DNA of 46,134 nt, from the NCBI GenBank assembly GCA_013388805.1, contig JACAEO010000351.1, positions 1-46,134 of the forward strand. The letters are read 5' to 3'. The position numbers were made by a program, and so were the translations under genes. Shown piece after piece: positions 19,068 through 28,668 of this stretch (positions within the stretch are counted from its first letter, which is position 1; every line of letters begins with the position of its first letter). The notes beneath the pieces are model-generated. The model was not told the origin of the DNA. It did not search any database and worked only from the letters and a program-made list of their open reading frames with translations. The DNA is from Chloroflexota bacterium (lineage in GTDB: Bacteria; Chloroflexota; Chloroflexia; Chloroflexales; Chloroflexaceae).

Positions 19068-20310
19068 CGGCCAGGACGCCAAGCACATCGAGGAAGTAGT
19101 CCACCTCGTCGGGGGTGTTGTAGTGCGTGAGCCCGACGCGCACCATGCCGCCGTGGCGCTCAACACCCAGCCGCTCGCTGAGGCTCAGGGCGTAGTAGTT
19201 ACCGTCCCAGACGAAGATGCCCCGCGCGGCCAGCGCCTCGGCCACGGCCCGTGGCGCCAGATTGGCCAGCCGGAACGAGACGGTCGGCGTGCGGTCGGCA
19301 AGGCGCTCCAGATCGCGCAGGCCGTAGAAGCTCAAGCCCGGGATGCGCAGCAGTCCTTCGATCAGCTGTTCGGCCAGGCTCTGCTCGTAGGTCTTGATCA
19401 TCGTCATCGCCCGCACCAGGGCCTCGCGCCGGGTATGGAGCCCACCACCATCTGCTGCCGTGCCCAGCGAGGCCAGGTAGTCGATGGCCGCGGTCGTACC
19501 GGCGAGGCCCTCGTGGTTCTGCGTGCCGGTCATCCAGCGCTCGGGCACCGTGTCGGCCGCGGGCCGCACCTTGTAGGGGTGCAGCCGCTCCAGGACGTCG
19601 CGCTTGCCGTAGAGCACGCCCACGTGGGGCCCGAAGAACTTGTAGACGCTGCAGGCCAGGAAATCACAGTCCAGCATACCCACATCGATCGGCCCGTGGG
19701 GCGCGTAGTGCACCGCGTCGATGTAGGAGAGCGCCCCGACGCCGCGCGCCAGGCGTATGGCGTGGCGCACATCATTGATCGTCCCCACGGCGTTGGAGGC
19801 GTAGTTGACCGCGACCAGCCTGGTGCGCTCATTGACCTTGGCCGCGAAGTCGGCCATGTCGAGCGTACAGTCCTCCACATTGATCTCGACCGTGCGAATG
19901 GTCACCCCACGCTCTTCAAGCGCCCGCCAGGGGGCCACGTTGGCATCGTGGTCGATGCGGGTCACCACCACTTCGTCGCCGGGCCCCAGCTCGCGCCCGA
20001 TCGCCCGGCTCATCGCGAAGGTGAGCGTGGTCATATTCGGACCGAAAACCGTCTCGTCGGGGGCGCAGCCAAGCAGGTCGGCCACCGCCTGATGGGCCGC
20101 GGCGATTGTCTCATCGGTACGCTGGCTGGTGGGGAAGGCGCCGTGGGTGTTGGCGTTGCTGGTGGCCAGATAGTGGGCCATCGCATCGATCACCGGTTGC
20201 GGCACCTGGGTGCCGCCTGGCCCATCGAAGAAGACCGCCTCCCGTCCCGCGCACTGCTGGGCCAGGGCCGGGAACAGCGGGCGAACGGCGTCCGGGTCGA
20301 AGAGTAGCAT
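19057..20310 (-). CDS. Cysteine desulfurase-like aminotransferase class V protein
   Basis: A 417-residue PLP enzyme of fold type I, class V, closest in pattern to the cysteine-desulfurase-like (VC1184-type) subgroup. The PLP lysine is in SVYKFFGPHVG, the aspartate pairing with the pyridine nitrogen is in YIDAVHYAPH, and the N-terminus has the usual FDGPGGTQVP and SNANTHGAF. The active-site Cys loop of true IscS/SufS proteins is not evident, and no iscU, sufB or tRNA-modification gene is adjacent, so the substrate is uncertain. GGAGGAGGGAG sits immediately before the ATG. It converges on the gasdermin gene, overlapping by 11 bases. Confidence 0.85.
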   Translation of the reverse strand: MLLFDPDAVRPLFPALAQQCAGREAVFFDGPGGTQVPQPVIDAMAHYLATSNANTHGAFPTSQRTDETIAAAHQAVADLLGCAPDETVFGPNMTTLTFAMSRAIGRELGPGDEVVVTRIDHDANVAPWRALEERGVTIRTVEINVEDCTLDMADFAAKVNERTRLVAVNYASNAVGTINDVRHAIRLARGVGALSYIDAVHYAPHGPIDVGMLDCDFLACSVYKFFGPHVGVLYGKRDVLERLHPYKVRPAADTVPERWMTGTQNHEGLAGTTAAIDYLASLGTAADGGGLHTRREALVRAMTMIKTYEQSLAEQLIEGLLRIPGLSFYGLRDLERLADRTPTVSFRLANLAPRAVAEALAARGIFVWDGNYYALSLSERLGVERHGGMVRVGLTHYNTPDEVDYFLDVLGVLAATV

Positions 20311-20449
20311 ACTCCCTCCTCCGCGATAACGGTCGGGCGTGGCCAGGCCGCGTGCTCCCCAGGATGCGATCTGCCGCTATTCTACCGCACTTCCTTCCTC
20401 GGCTCCTTAGGCATGGTTCAAACTCGCTTGACAATCTGGCCTTCACCGC
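20311..20449. other. Intergenic region upstream of the desulfurase-like gene
   Basis: Holds a possible minus-strand -10 (TAGAAT, about 20378-20383) with no good -35 box, then merges into the tandem repeat. No gene is seen. Confidence 0.35.
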
Positions 20450-20577
20450 CACAGCTCCACAGCTCCACAGCTCCACAGCTCCACACCGCCACAGCTCCAC
20501 ACCGCCACAGCTCCACACCTCCACAGCTCTACACCTCCACAGCTCTACACCGCCACAGCTCCACAGCTCCACACAAC
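20450..20577. repeat. 8-bp tandem repeat, about 16 units (CACAGCTC and variants)
   Basis: Head-to-tail octamers in perfect 8-bp register. CACAGCTC predominates, interspersed with CACACCGC, CACACCTC, TACACCTC and TACACCGC. Because the period is not a multiple of three, all frames stay open with a Ser-Thr-Pro-His-Leu pattern, which creates false ORFs. It ends 20 bases before the rnhC stop, next to a short direct repeat TAGAGCTA-TAGAGCTA (about 20584-20599). Confidence 0.9.
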
Positions 20578-20597
20578 CGGTCTGTAGAGCTATAGAG

Positions 20598-21524
20598 CTA
20601 CGGAGTGAGGCCAGCGAGCAGGGCCTGGATCGGCTTGAAGTGCAGCTTGGCGTAGCGCCCAAGCCCCACGGCGCCTTCGCGGGCGATGATCTGGCGCGCC
20701 GCCTGCTCCAACGGGCCGAGCGCTGCAGCCCCGGAGGGCAGCGGCCCGTCGAGCCCGGCGGCGGCGCCAAGTTGGCGCAGTGCGTCCTGGAACTGCGCCG
20801 TCGCCAGCACCGAGGCCGCTGCGACGGCCAGGCTGTGCGCCTCGGCGTGGTGCAGCTGCTGTGGCCGTGGCAGCCCGGCGCCGGCAAAGGCCGCCTCAAG
20901 TCGCTCGCGCCGCTGGGCAAACTGGTCGCAGACGATCCGTGTTGCGCCGGTCTGCGCCACGACCGGCGCGGCCGTCTCGGCGTACAGCTCGGCCAGCAGC
21001 AGGTTGATATTGCCGAGGCGGGCGTAGCGCTCATTGTAGGCCGCAGGTTCCAGCACGGTGACCGCCCGGGCGCTGGCCGGGATCAGCTGCCTGATCGCCT
21101 GTGCCGTCGCGGCCAGCGCCCCGGCGGCCAGGTGCTTGCTGTCACGCACCCCGGCGCGCTGCAGCGCTGGCGCCGTTGCCGGCGTCACATAGACCGCAGC
21201 CACCACCAGCGGTCCGAACCAGTCGCCCTTCCCCGACTCGTCCATACCGAGCTCGGCGCTGCTGGGCAGCGGGGCTGCCGCCGGAGCAGGCGCCGCTGGG
21301 CGCGCCTCCAGGCGCGCCGCCAGTTCGCTCAGGGCCGCGCGTAGGGGCGAGGCGGGGCCGCCCACCACCGTGCGCCCCCGCTTCGGGTAGAAGTCGAGTG
21401 TGGCCTCGTCGGCTCCATCATCAACCACCAGCTGGCTGCCATAGGCGATCGCCCGGCCGGGCCGCCAGCGCCAGCCCCGTTCCACGATCGCCTGCTTCAA
21501 CGCCTCAAGCCGTGCATCCTGCAT
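20598..21524 (-). CDS. rnhC: Ribonuclease HIII
   Basis: A 308-residue type 2 RNase H that cuts the RNA strand of RNA-DNA hybrids. The N-terminal 85 residues form the TBP-like substrate-binding domain typical of HIII (RGWRWRPGRAIAYGSQLVVDD), followed by an Ala/Pro linker. The catalytic domain begins with the HIII signature GMDESGKGDWFGPLV; further conserved points are RDSKHL, NINLLLAELYA, VCDQF and HHAEAHSLAVAAASVLA. A GGGAGGAG lies seven bases before the ATG at 21524. The longer frame to 21668 runs through the intergenic palindrome and is rejected. rnhB (RNase HII) is also present 6 kb away. Confidence 0.93.
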   Translation of the reverse strand: MQDARLEALKQAIVERGWRWRPGRAIAYGSQLVVDDGADEATLDFYPKRGRTVVGGPASPLRAALSELAARLEARPAAPAPAAAPLPSSAELGMDESGKGDWFGPLVVAAVYVTPATAPALQRAGVRDSKHLAAGALAATAQAIRQLIPASARAVTVLEPAAYNERYARLGNINLLLAELYAETAAPVVAQTGATRIVCDQFAQRRERLEAAFAGAGLPRPQQLHHAEAHSLAVAAASVLATAQFQDALRQLGAAAGLDGPLPSGAAALGPLEQAARQIIAREGAVGLGRYAKLHFKPIQALLAGLTP

Positions 21525-21910
21525 TGACGCGCTCCTCCCGTATCGTCCCGCTGCATCCCGCGCAGCACGCATTTGGATATTCTGTACAGAATCGCTGCCG
21601 TGCATTTCGGACAGTGTTCCCATTGTTCGTGGATAGAGATTTGTTACCATTAGATTAAGCCAGCGCAAAACGCTGCCAGAATCAGCGTTTCCATTCTCTT
21701 TCTAAGGGGGTGACAGCCTGGTGTGCCCTCCCTCCCTGCGACGCGGCAGCCTTAGAGGTCGGCTCACCATATCGTATTCACTGGACCATGGGTGTGTGCT
21801 TCGTGCCCTGACCGTTCCGGTCCCCCGTTTGTGCCGGATTGTGTGCACGAATCAACAGTTGGATGCGTATGTCCTCGTACTCTAATGCTGACACGACAGG
21901 AGCGTTCGCG
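21525..21910. promoter_or_regulatory. Divergent rnhC/amt intergenic region with palindromes
   Basis: Holds a perfect 14-bp palindrome ATTCTGTACAGAAT (21579-21592) and an 8-bp hairpin AAACGCTG-N7-CAGCGTTT (21668-21690). The half-site GTACAGAA recurs just after amt at 23423-23430, suggesting a common regulator for this nitrogen region. No confident -35/-10 pair for amt was found; the amt leader may be long. Confidence 0.5.
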
Positions 21911-23314
21911 ATGCGATTAACGTGGCGTAAGCTTGGCGTAGCGCTTGCGGCTGGGATTGGCCTCTGGGCCGTCAGTGGCGGACGGGCCTATGCACAGGAG
22001 GGACCATCGACGGCAGAACTGGCAGTGGCGATGGATACCTTCTTCCTCTTAATCTGCGCGGCCCTGGTCTTCTTCATGCAGGCTGGCTTCGCGATGTTAA
22101 CCGCGGGCCTGACCCGCTCAAAGAATACCGCCAACATTCTCTTCAAGAATCTGATGGACTTCGTCATGTGCTCGATCGCCTTCTGGGCGGTCGGCTGGGG
22201 CATCGCCTACGGGACCTCGGCTGGCGGCTTCATCGGTACGGACCAGTTCTTCCTCGGCAACGTCACCGAGGAGGGCAGCGTCCCGGTGCTGGCCAGCTGG
22301 TTCTTCCAGGTAGTGTTTGCCGGCACCGCGGCCACGATTGTGGCGGGAGCAATGGCTGAGCGCACGAAGTTCACCGCCTACCTGGTCTATAGCTTCATTA
22401 TCTCGCTTTTCATCTACCCGGTGGTCGTCCACTGGATCTGGAGCGGTGCCGGCTGGCTCAACCACTACGCCGGCAACACCGATGGCAACTGGGGCTTCAC
22501 CGATTTCGCTGGCAGCACGGTGGTGCATAGCGTCGGCGGCTGGGCCTCGCTGATGGGCGCGATCATCCTCGGGCCGCGCCTCGGCAAGTATGGCCCCGAC
22601 GGCAAGCCGCGCACCATCCCCGGCCACAACATCTCGCTGGCCGTGCTCGGGGTCTTCATCCTCTGGCTGGGCTGGTTCGGCTTCAACCCCGGCAGCCAGC
22701 TGGCGATCGCCTCGCAGGCCAATGCCAATGCGGTGGCGATGGTTGCCGTGACGACCAACCTGGCCGCGGCGGCCGGCGCGCTCGGCGCGCTCTTCACCGC
22801 CTGGCTGCGCTACGGCAAGCCCGACCTCGGTCAGACGCTGAACGGCGTGCTTGCCGGCCTGGTTGCCATCACCGCCGGCTGCGCCTACGTCGATCCGCTT
22901 GCCGCGATCATCATCGGCTTCATCGGTGGCCCGATCGTGGTGCTGGGCGCCGAATTGCTCGACAAGCTCAAGATCGATGACCCGGTGGGCGCCGTGCCGG
23001 TGCACCTGATGGCCGGCGTCTGGGGTACGTTCGCCGTTGGCCTCTTCGCCTCAATGCCTGGCAACACCGGGACGACAGGCCTGTTCTATGGTGGTGGCGC
23101 GACCCTGCTGATCGCGCAACTGGTCGGCATCCTGGCCGTCGGCGTCTGGACCGCAGCAATCGCCGGCGCGATGTTCCTGGCGATCAAGGCCACCATCGGC
23201 CTCCGCGTGAGCAAGGAGGAGGAGGATGCCGGCCTCGATATCGGCGAGCACGGCGCGGTCGCCTACCCCGACCTGGCTGGTGCCAGCGTCCGTGCGACTG
23301 GCGCTGCCGACTAG
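21911..23314 (+). CDS. amt: Ammonium transporter (Amt/MEP/Rh family)
   Basis: A 467-residue polytopic inner-membrane channel for ammonium. The N-terminus (MRLTWRKLG then a hydrophobic stretch ending GGRAYAQ) is a cleavable signal peptide, as in other bacterial Amt proteins. Eleven membrane helices follow. Family signatures are clear: GWGIAYG, the DFAGSTVVH loop with the first pore His, GxxILWLGWFGFNPGS, and the second pore His in VHLMAGVWGT. The cytosolic C-terminus (KEEEDAGLDIGEHGAVAYPD) is the conserved tail that binds the PII protein GlnK, although no glnK is adjacent. AGGAG lies eight bases before the ATG. glnA lies nearby in the opposite direction, forming a nitrogen-assimilation neighbourhood. 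Confidence 0.95.
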   Translation: MRLTWRKLGVALAAGIGLWAVSGGRAYAQEGPSTAELAVAMDTFFLLICAALVFFMQAGFAMLTAGLTRSKNTANILFKNLMDFVMCSIAFWAVGWGIAYGTSAGGFIGTDQFFLGNVTEEGSVPVLASWFFQVVFAGTAATIVAGAMAERTKFTAYLVYSFIISLFIYPVVVHWIWSGAGWLNHYAGNTDGNWGFTDFAGSTVVHSVGGWASLMGAIILGPRLGKYGPDGKPRTIPGHNISLAVLGVFILWLGWFGFNPGSQLAIASQANANAVAMVAVTTNLAAAAGALGALFTAWLRYGKPDLGQTLNGVLAGLVAITAGCAYVDPLAAIIIGFIGGPIVVLGAELLDKLKIDDPVGAVPVHLMAGVWGTFAVGLFASMPGNTGTTGLFYGGGATLLIAQLVGILAVGVWTAAIAGAMFLAIKATIGLRVSKEEEDAGLDIGEHGAVAYPDLAGASVRATGAAD

Positions 23315-23412
23315 ACCGTCACACAACCCCTCACGAGCGTCGTGCTCCCGACGGGTGGCTGCTTCGCGGCCACCCGTCGCCGTTTCATCAGCCGCGCCTG
23401 CTGGCCTCTATT

Positions 23413-23477
23413 TGTACAAAAAGTACAGAAATAACAACCCTGGAGTTGTTGAAAATATCCAGTCGCTCTGCTAGGAT
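23413..23477 (+). promoter_or_regulatory. Promoter with two inverted repeats, upstream of the small membrane protein
   Basis: TGTAC-AAAAA-GTACA (23413-23427) and AACAAC-N6-GTTGTT (23433-23450) lie directly before a promoter: TTGAAA (23449-23454), 17-bp spacer, TAGGAT (23472-23477). The first repeat shares GTACAGAA with the palindrome upstream of amt. Confidence 0.6.
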
Positions 23478-23518
23478 AGGGGCAGACGGTATCTGCAACG
23501 GAGCAGAGGAGGCGAGCG

Positions 23519-23797
23519 ATGGCGATGATGGTGCAAGTCCCAGGGTTCTTCCTCGCGTTGATGGGCTGGGCAGCGACGCTCCTGCTGCTTGAGAATGCCA
23601 CCCGGCTGACGGTGAATGACCGGCGGGCCATGGCGGTGTGTAGCTGGGTCGCCTGGATGACCCCGGGCTTCGGCAGCTTTGTCCTGGCCGGCCGCCTTGC
23701 GACCGATACCGCCGCGCTGTACGTGGGTGTCACGACGATGCTGCTTACCGTGATCATCCTGCTTGGCGCGCGCAGCCGCACCCGCACCCGTCCCTGA
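23519..23797 (+). CDS. Small membrane protein of unknown function (92 aa)
   Basis: Ninety-two residues with about three hydrophobic segments (residues 6-25, 38-58, 66-83) and a basic C-terminal tail (RSRTRTRP), so the C-terminus should be cytosolic. No family recognised. GAGGAGG lies six bases before the ATG, and a promoter with two operator-like repeats is just upstream, so it is an expressed gene. Its place between amt and glnA could mean a nitrogen-related role, but only by position. Confidence 0.7.
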   Translation: MAMMVQVPGFFLALMGWAATLLLLENATRLTVNDRRAMAVCSWVAWMTPGFGSFVLAGRLATDTAALYVGVTTMLLTVIILLGARSRTRTRP

Positions 23798-23857
23798 GCG
23801 CGCGTAACGCCTGCTGCAGGGCATGAGCAAGCTGTTAACGAACGTTTGCCGGATTTT

Positions 23858-23884
23858 TGTCACCCCGAGCGCAGCGAGGGGTCT
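23858..23884. repeat. Dispersed GTCACCCCGAG-type repeat
   Basis: TGTCACCCCGAGCGCAGCGA followed by GGGGTCT, related to the copies at 1-54 and 29896-29932. It lies in the gap between the convergent small membrane protein and glnA genes. Confidence 0.55.
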
Positions 23885-23905
23885 ACAACAGCAACTGCCG
23901 AGCCG

Positions 23906-23949
23906 TAAAAGCCTGCCGGCGCCCTGGTGCTCCAGGTGCGCCGGCAGGC
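23906..23949 (-). terminator. Intrinsic terminator of glnA
   Basis: On the minus strand a very stable hairpin: outer stem of 12 bp (GCCTGCCGGCGC pairing with GCGCCGGCAGGC), one bulged base, inner stem CCTGG/CCAGG and a 4-base loop, followed by TTTTA. It lies 74 bases past the glnA stop. On the plus strand it has no good T-tract but may still stop transcripts from the small membrane protein gene. Confidence 0.85.
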
Positions 23950-24022
23950 GTGTTTGAGCGATACTGCTGGCAAACTTCGTGTTGCCCACGCTGGGTGCGC
24001 GGGAGGGTGGGTTTGCCCCCGA

Positions 24023-25444
<1,422 letters not shown>

Positions 25445-25921
25445 ACGTCCATGCTCCTTGTGACTGTAGACGAACGGGGTCCTGCGGGCGTACATCTGGT
25501 GAAGCTGGCGCAGCGCCCTGCTAGCACGGCAGGTGGCGGCAGCACGGCCCGCGTGCGCCGGGCGCGCCGCGGGGCATGATGGTAGATGACGGGCGGGGGA
25601 AACGCGCCACCGGCTGTCAGGGTGACAGCCTGTTCAGGGGCTCCAGACGGGGAACGGTGGGAGGGACCGATCGTGTCGACTCGGTGCGCCGTCGCAAAGT
25701 CGGACACATCGTGTGCCTTGCGCGCCACGATGCGAGTGTCTCCTGCGTGGGACTAGTCAGGTTAAGCTTCGGTTGTTCCGTTCCCATAATCTTAATCCTT
25801 TGCCTGTGGCCCCGGCTACGGTGATAGTGCACAATCTCCACGGCTTGCGCTTAGACGGAATCACCAAAGGGGGCTGGCTGCAGGGCTGGTGCACCAGCCC
25901 TGGACCGCGGGACGCGTGCGC
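25445..25921. promoter_or_regulatory. glnA/rplS divergent intergenic region with a palindrome
   Basis: About 480 bases without a convincing gene. It holds an 8-bp inverted repeat with a 3-base centre, GGCTGTCA-GGG-TGACAGCC (25612-25630), a possible operator or hairpin in the glnA leader. A clear minus-strand promoter for glnA could not be fixed. Confidence 0.45.
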
Positions 25922-25950
25922 TTGCCGCCTACCTGGCCCTGTGCTATAAT
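25922..25950 (+). promoter_or_regulatory. rplS promoter
   Basis: TTGCCG (25922-25927), a 17-bp spacer and a perfect TATAAT (25945-25950) preceded by GTGC, an extended -10. The expected start is near 25957, giving a leader of about 120 nt. Confidence 0.8.
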
Positions 25951-25965
25951 CACGCCAGCAGCCGG

Positions 25966-26000
25966 TCTGGCAGGCGGCACACGCGCCTGCCAGATTTCTT
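25966..26000 (+). ncRNA. rplS leader hairpin (attenuator-like)
   Basis: A perfect 11-bp stem, TCTGGCAGGCG with CGCCTGCCAGA, and a 7-base loop, then TTTCTT. It starts about ten bases into the predicted rplS transcript. The structure looks like an intrinsic terminator placed before the gene, so transcription attenuation or binding by L19 is plausible. No known leader family was matched. Confidence 0.6.
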
Positions 26001-26077
26001 GTGCGATGGAGCGGCCCGCCAGTCCCGCGTGCGTGCGGGCGCCTGGCGCGGGCCTTGTGAGAAAGGAGCGACTGCCG

Positions 26078-26431
26078 ATGTCGCAGCAGATCCTGAGCGA
26101 GTTGGCCCAGCGCCAGATGAAGCAACATATCCCCGAGTTCCGGGTCGGCGATACGGTGCGCGTGGGCGTCAAGGTGGTCGAGGGGAACCGCGAGCGCGTC
26201 CAGGAGTTTGAGGGCGTGGTTATTCGCCGGCGCAGCGGTGGCATCAATGAGAATTTTACCGTGCGCCGCATCGCCTCCCACGGGATTGGCGTCGAGCGCA
26301 CCTTCTTGCTGCACGCGCCGCGCCTGGATTCGATCAAGGTGATCCGCCGCGGCAAGGTGCGCCGCGCCAAGCTCTACTACCTGCGTGGGCGCTCCGGCAA
26401 GGCCGCGCGCATCAAGGAGCGGCGCGATTAG
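26078..26431 (+). CDS. rplS: 50S ribosomal protein L19
   Basis: A 117-residue L19, of normal length, which sits at the interface of the two ribosomal subunits. Conserved stretches are all present: [47 protein letters not shown], and [28 protein letters not shown] lies about nine bases before the ATG at 26078; the longer frame from 25889 crosses the promoter. It heads a run of genes in the same direction up to 29829 (methyltransferase, rnhB and three others). Confidence 0.97.
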   Translation: MSQQILSELAQRQMKQHIPEFRVGDTVRVGVKVVEGNRERVQEFEGVVIRRRSGGINENFTVRRIASHGIGVERTFLLHAPRLDSIKVIRRGKVRRAKLYYLRGRSGKAARIKERRD

Positions 26432-26449
26432 CCCGCTCCCGCTGCCAAC

Positions 26450-27271
26450 GTGAACCAGCAGGGCTCGTACCACCGGGTCCATCCTGACCCCGGCCCGGCG
26501 CTGGCCTGGCCCGGGTCGGCCGGGGCCTGCCCGGCGTTGCTCGCATCCTTTGGCCCGCCCGACAGCGTGAGCGACGCGCCGCTGGCCGCCGTGAAGGCGG
26601 CCTATCGCGCACTCATCCGCCGGCTCCTGCACCACTTCTACCGCGAGTTCGCCTGGACCTATGACGCGGTGGCCTGGGGGGTGTCGGCTGGCCTCTGGCG
26701 CCAGTGGGTGCTCGCAGCGCTCCCCGAGGCGCGCGGTCGGGTGCTCGAACTGGGCTTCGGCACCGGCTACCTCCAGGCAGCCCTCGCTGCGCGTCCCGGC
26801 GTAGCCGGCCTCGATGCCTCGCCGCAGATGGCGCGCCTCGCTGCGCGACGCGTGCGCCGCGGCGGGCATGAGCCGCGCCTCGCCCGGGGTGTCGCCCAGG
26901 CCCTGCCCTTCGCCGCTGCCTCGTTCGATACGGTGCTGGCCACCTTTCCGGCGGAGTATATCTTCGATCCCGCCACTCACGCCGAGATCCGCCGCGTGCT
27001 GGTCCCGGACGGGCGTCTGGTGCTGATCCCGCTGGCCCAGCTCGATCCCGGGCTCTACACCCGGCTGATCGATCTCGCCTACCGCCTGTCCTTGCTCGCC
27101 TCGGTCCGCCGTGACCCACGGGCTGCGCCGCCCATCGTGCCGCTGCAAGTCGCCGGGCTGCGCCTGACCCAACACTGGACCCGCGTGGGGCCGAGCCAGG
27201 TGATGGTGCTGGTTGGCGCCTGGGACGGGCCACAGCCGGCCCATGGGGTAACGCATGGCCCCGACCGTTGA
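26450..27271 (+). CDS. Class I SAM-dependent methyltransferase
   Basis: A 273-residue Rossmann-fold methyltransferase. The SAM motif I is [12 protein letters not shown]; the acidic residue of motif II is in [14 protein letters not shown]; later motifs include [20 protein letters not shown] and [12 protein letters not shown]. It most resembles UbiE/Methyltransf_11 enzymes, with a C-terminal extension of unknown role. The substrate cannot be told. The start is uncertain: the GTG at 26450 has no good ribosome site, and the first 45 residues are Gly/Pro-rich, so the true start may be inside. It overlaps rnhB by 17 bases. Confidence 0.82.
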   Translation: MNQQGSYHRVHPDPGPALAWPGSAGACPALLASFGPPDSVSDAPLAAVKAAYRALIRRLLHHFYREFAWTYDAVAWGVSAGLWRQWVLAALPEARGRVLELGFGTGYLQAALAARPGVAGLDASPQMARLAARRVRRGGHEPRLARGVAQALPFAAASFDTVLATFPAEYIFDPATHAEIRRVLVPDGRLVLIPLAQLDPGLYTRLIDLAYRLSLLASVRRDPRAAPPIVPLQVAGLRLTQHWTRVGPSQVMVLVGAWDGPQPAHGVTHGPDR

Positions 27272-27884
27272 GCACGAACGCGCATTGCGCGCCCGGGGTT
27301 GCGCCCGGGTCGCCGGGCTCGATGAGGCCGGCCGTGGCTGCTGGGCTGGCCCGGTCGTGGCCGCCGCCGTGGTGCTCGCCGACACGGCGCTGTGGCAGCC
27401 GGCGTTGCTGGCCGGCGTCGACGACTCGAAGCAGCTCACCCCGGCTGCGCGCGAGCTGAGCTACCAGGTGGTGCGTGACCAGGCCCTCGGCATCGGGGTG
27501 GGCATCGTGCCGGCCTACCTGATCGACGCCTACGGCATCCTGCCGGCAACCCGGCTCGCCATGGTGACGGCGCTGCTCCAGTTGCCCTGCCACCCCGATG
27601 CGCTGCTGATCGATGCGGTGCCACTGCGCGAACTGGCGCTGCCTCAGCTCGTGCTGCCCAAAGGTGACGCCCGCTGCCTCTCGATCGCAGCCGCCTCGGT
27701 CGTGGCCAAAGTCACCCGGGACCGGCTCATGACCACGGCGGACCAGGCCTTCCCCGGCTACGGCTTCGCGGCCCACAAGGGCTATGGCACGCCGCAGCAC
27801 CAGCGGGCGCTGGCCGCCCACGGCCCCTGCCCGCTCCATCGGCGGAGCTTTGCCCCGCTGATCGCTTATGGCCCATCGTTCTGA
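27255..27884 (+). CDS. rnhB: Ribonuclease HII
   Basis: A 209-residue RNase HII that removes ribonucleotides and primer RNA from DNA. Signatures are [22 protein letters not shown] (acidic pair in DEAGRG), the DDSKQLTP loop, the acidic residue in LLIDAV, and the [17 protein letters not shown] helix with its final Asp. The C-terminus [15 protein letters not shown] is typical. The ATG lies inside the methyltransferase gene end; the following gene has its ribosome site in this stop codon region. rnhC at 20598 encodes the other type 2 RNase H. Confidence 0.95.
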   Translation: MAPTVEHERALRARGCARVAGLDEAGRGCWAGPVVAAAVVLADTALWQPALLAGVDDSKQLTPAARELSYQVVRDQALGIGVGIVPAYLIDAYGILPATRLAMVTALLQLPCHPDALLIDAVPLRELALPQLVLPKGDARCLSIAAASVVAKVTRDRLMTTADQAFPGYGFAAHKGYGTPQHQRALAAHGPCPLHRRSFAPLIAYGPSF

Positions 27885-27897
27885 GGAGGAGCCACCG

Positions 27898-28644
27898 ATG
27901 CCACTCGATACCCCGATTGCCGAGCTGGTGCGCCAACTCAGCCGGGTTGGCCTGCGTCCGTCCGAGCGTCTCGTTCAGCAGATCCTCGCCCATGGCCCGG
28001 CCGCCCGGGCCGCCCTGCTCGATCTGGCCACCAACAATGCAGCGCTCCATGAGGAGTTGCCCGCAGCACTGGGGCCGCTGCACGCCCTGCGGCTGCTGGG
28101 CGAACTGCCCGACGTGGCGATCATCGCCCCACTCATCGAGCAGTTGCCCATTCTGATCAATGGTGATGAGGATGTGCCGGCGCGGCTCTATGCCGGCGAA
28201 GTGATCCAGATCATTGGCCGGATCGGCGCGCCGGCCGTGCCCGTGCTCTGGGCCTATGCCGATGATGAGCGCAATCCGTCCATGGCCCGCTCGGCGGCGG
28301 TGAGCGCGCTCTCCTGGGTGGCGACCGCCGCCCCGGAGGTGCGCGACGCGGTGATCGCCGAGGCGCGCCGCCGGCTGCCAACCGAAATGGACAAGCCGGT
28401 CACGACGGGCCTGGTGACCGTGCTGGCGGAGCTTGGCGACCAGGAGAGCTACAAGCCGATCATGGACGCGTACCGGGCCGGGCGCGTCGATCAGTCACAG
28501 GCCCCGGCTGCCACGGCCCGCCAGTTTCTGCTTGGTGGCGGGCGGGGCGATCTCAGCTGTGTCAACCACCCGCTGTTTGAGCGCTACGACCTGCACGGGC
28601 CGCGCCTGCGTGAGGACGTCGATGACGACGAAGATTTCGAGTAG
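27898..28644 (+). CDS. Helical-repeat (HEAT-like) protein of unknown function
   Basis: A 248-residue, mainly helical protein with HEAT-like units in the middle (LYAGEVIQIIGRIGAPAVPVLWAYA, MARSAAVSALSWVATAAPEVRD and VTTGLVTVLAELGDQ). It resembles DUF1186-type proteins, a low-certainty match. The tail is very acidic (DVDDDEDFE). No signal peptide. The ATG at 27898 follows GAGGAGGAG, which overlaps the rnhB stop, so translation is probably coupled. HEAT-like repeats usually serve protein binding; no partner is evident. Confidence 0.7.
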   Translation: MPLDTPIAELVRQLSRVGLRPSERLVQQILAHGPAARAALLDLATNNAALHEELPAALGPLHALRLLGELPDVAIIAPLIEQLPILINGDEDVPARLYAGEVIQIIGRIGAPAVPVLWAYADDERNPSMARSAAVSALSWVATAAPEVRDAVIAEARRRLPTEMDKPVTTGLVTVLAELGDQESYKPIMDAYRAGRVDQSQAPAATARQFLLGGGRGDLSCVNHPLFERYDLHGPRLREDVDDDEDFE

Positions 28645-28668
28645 CCCGCTACCCGGCCAGGAGTCGTA

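Noticed and set aside
20450-20577. CRISPR array
   Set aside because: Units are 8 bp, contiguous and without spacers, and no cas gene is nearby.
25757-27439. 560-residue minus-strand frame
   Set aside because: It covers rplS, the methyltransferase and part of rnhB on the other strand; those genes have unmistakable motifs, and this frame has none.
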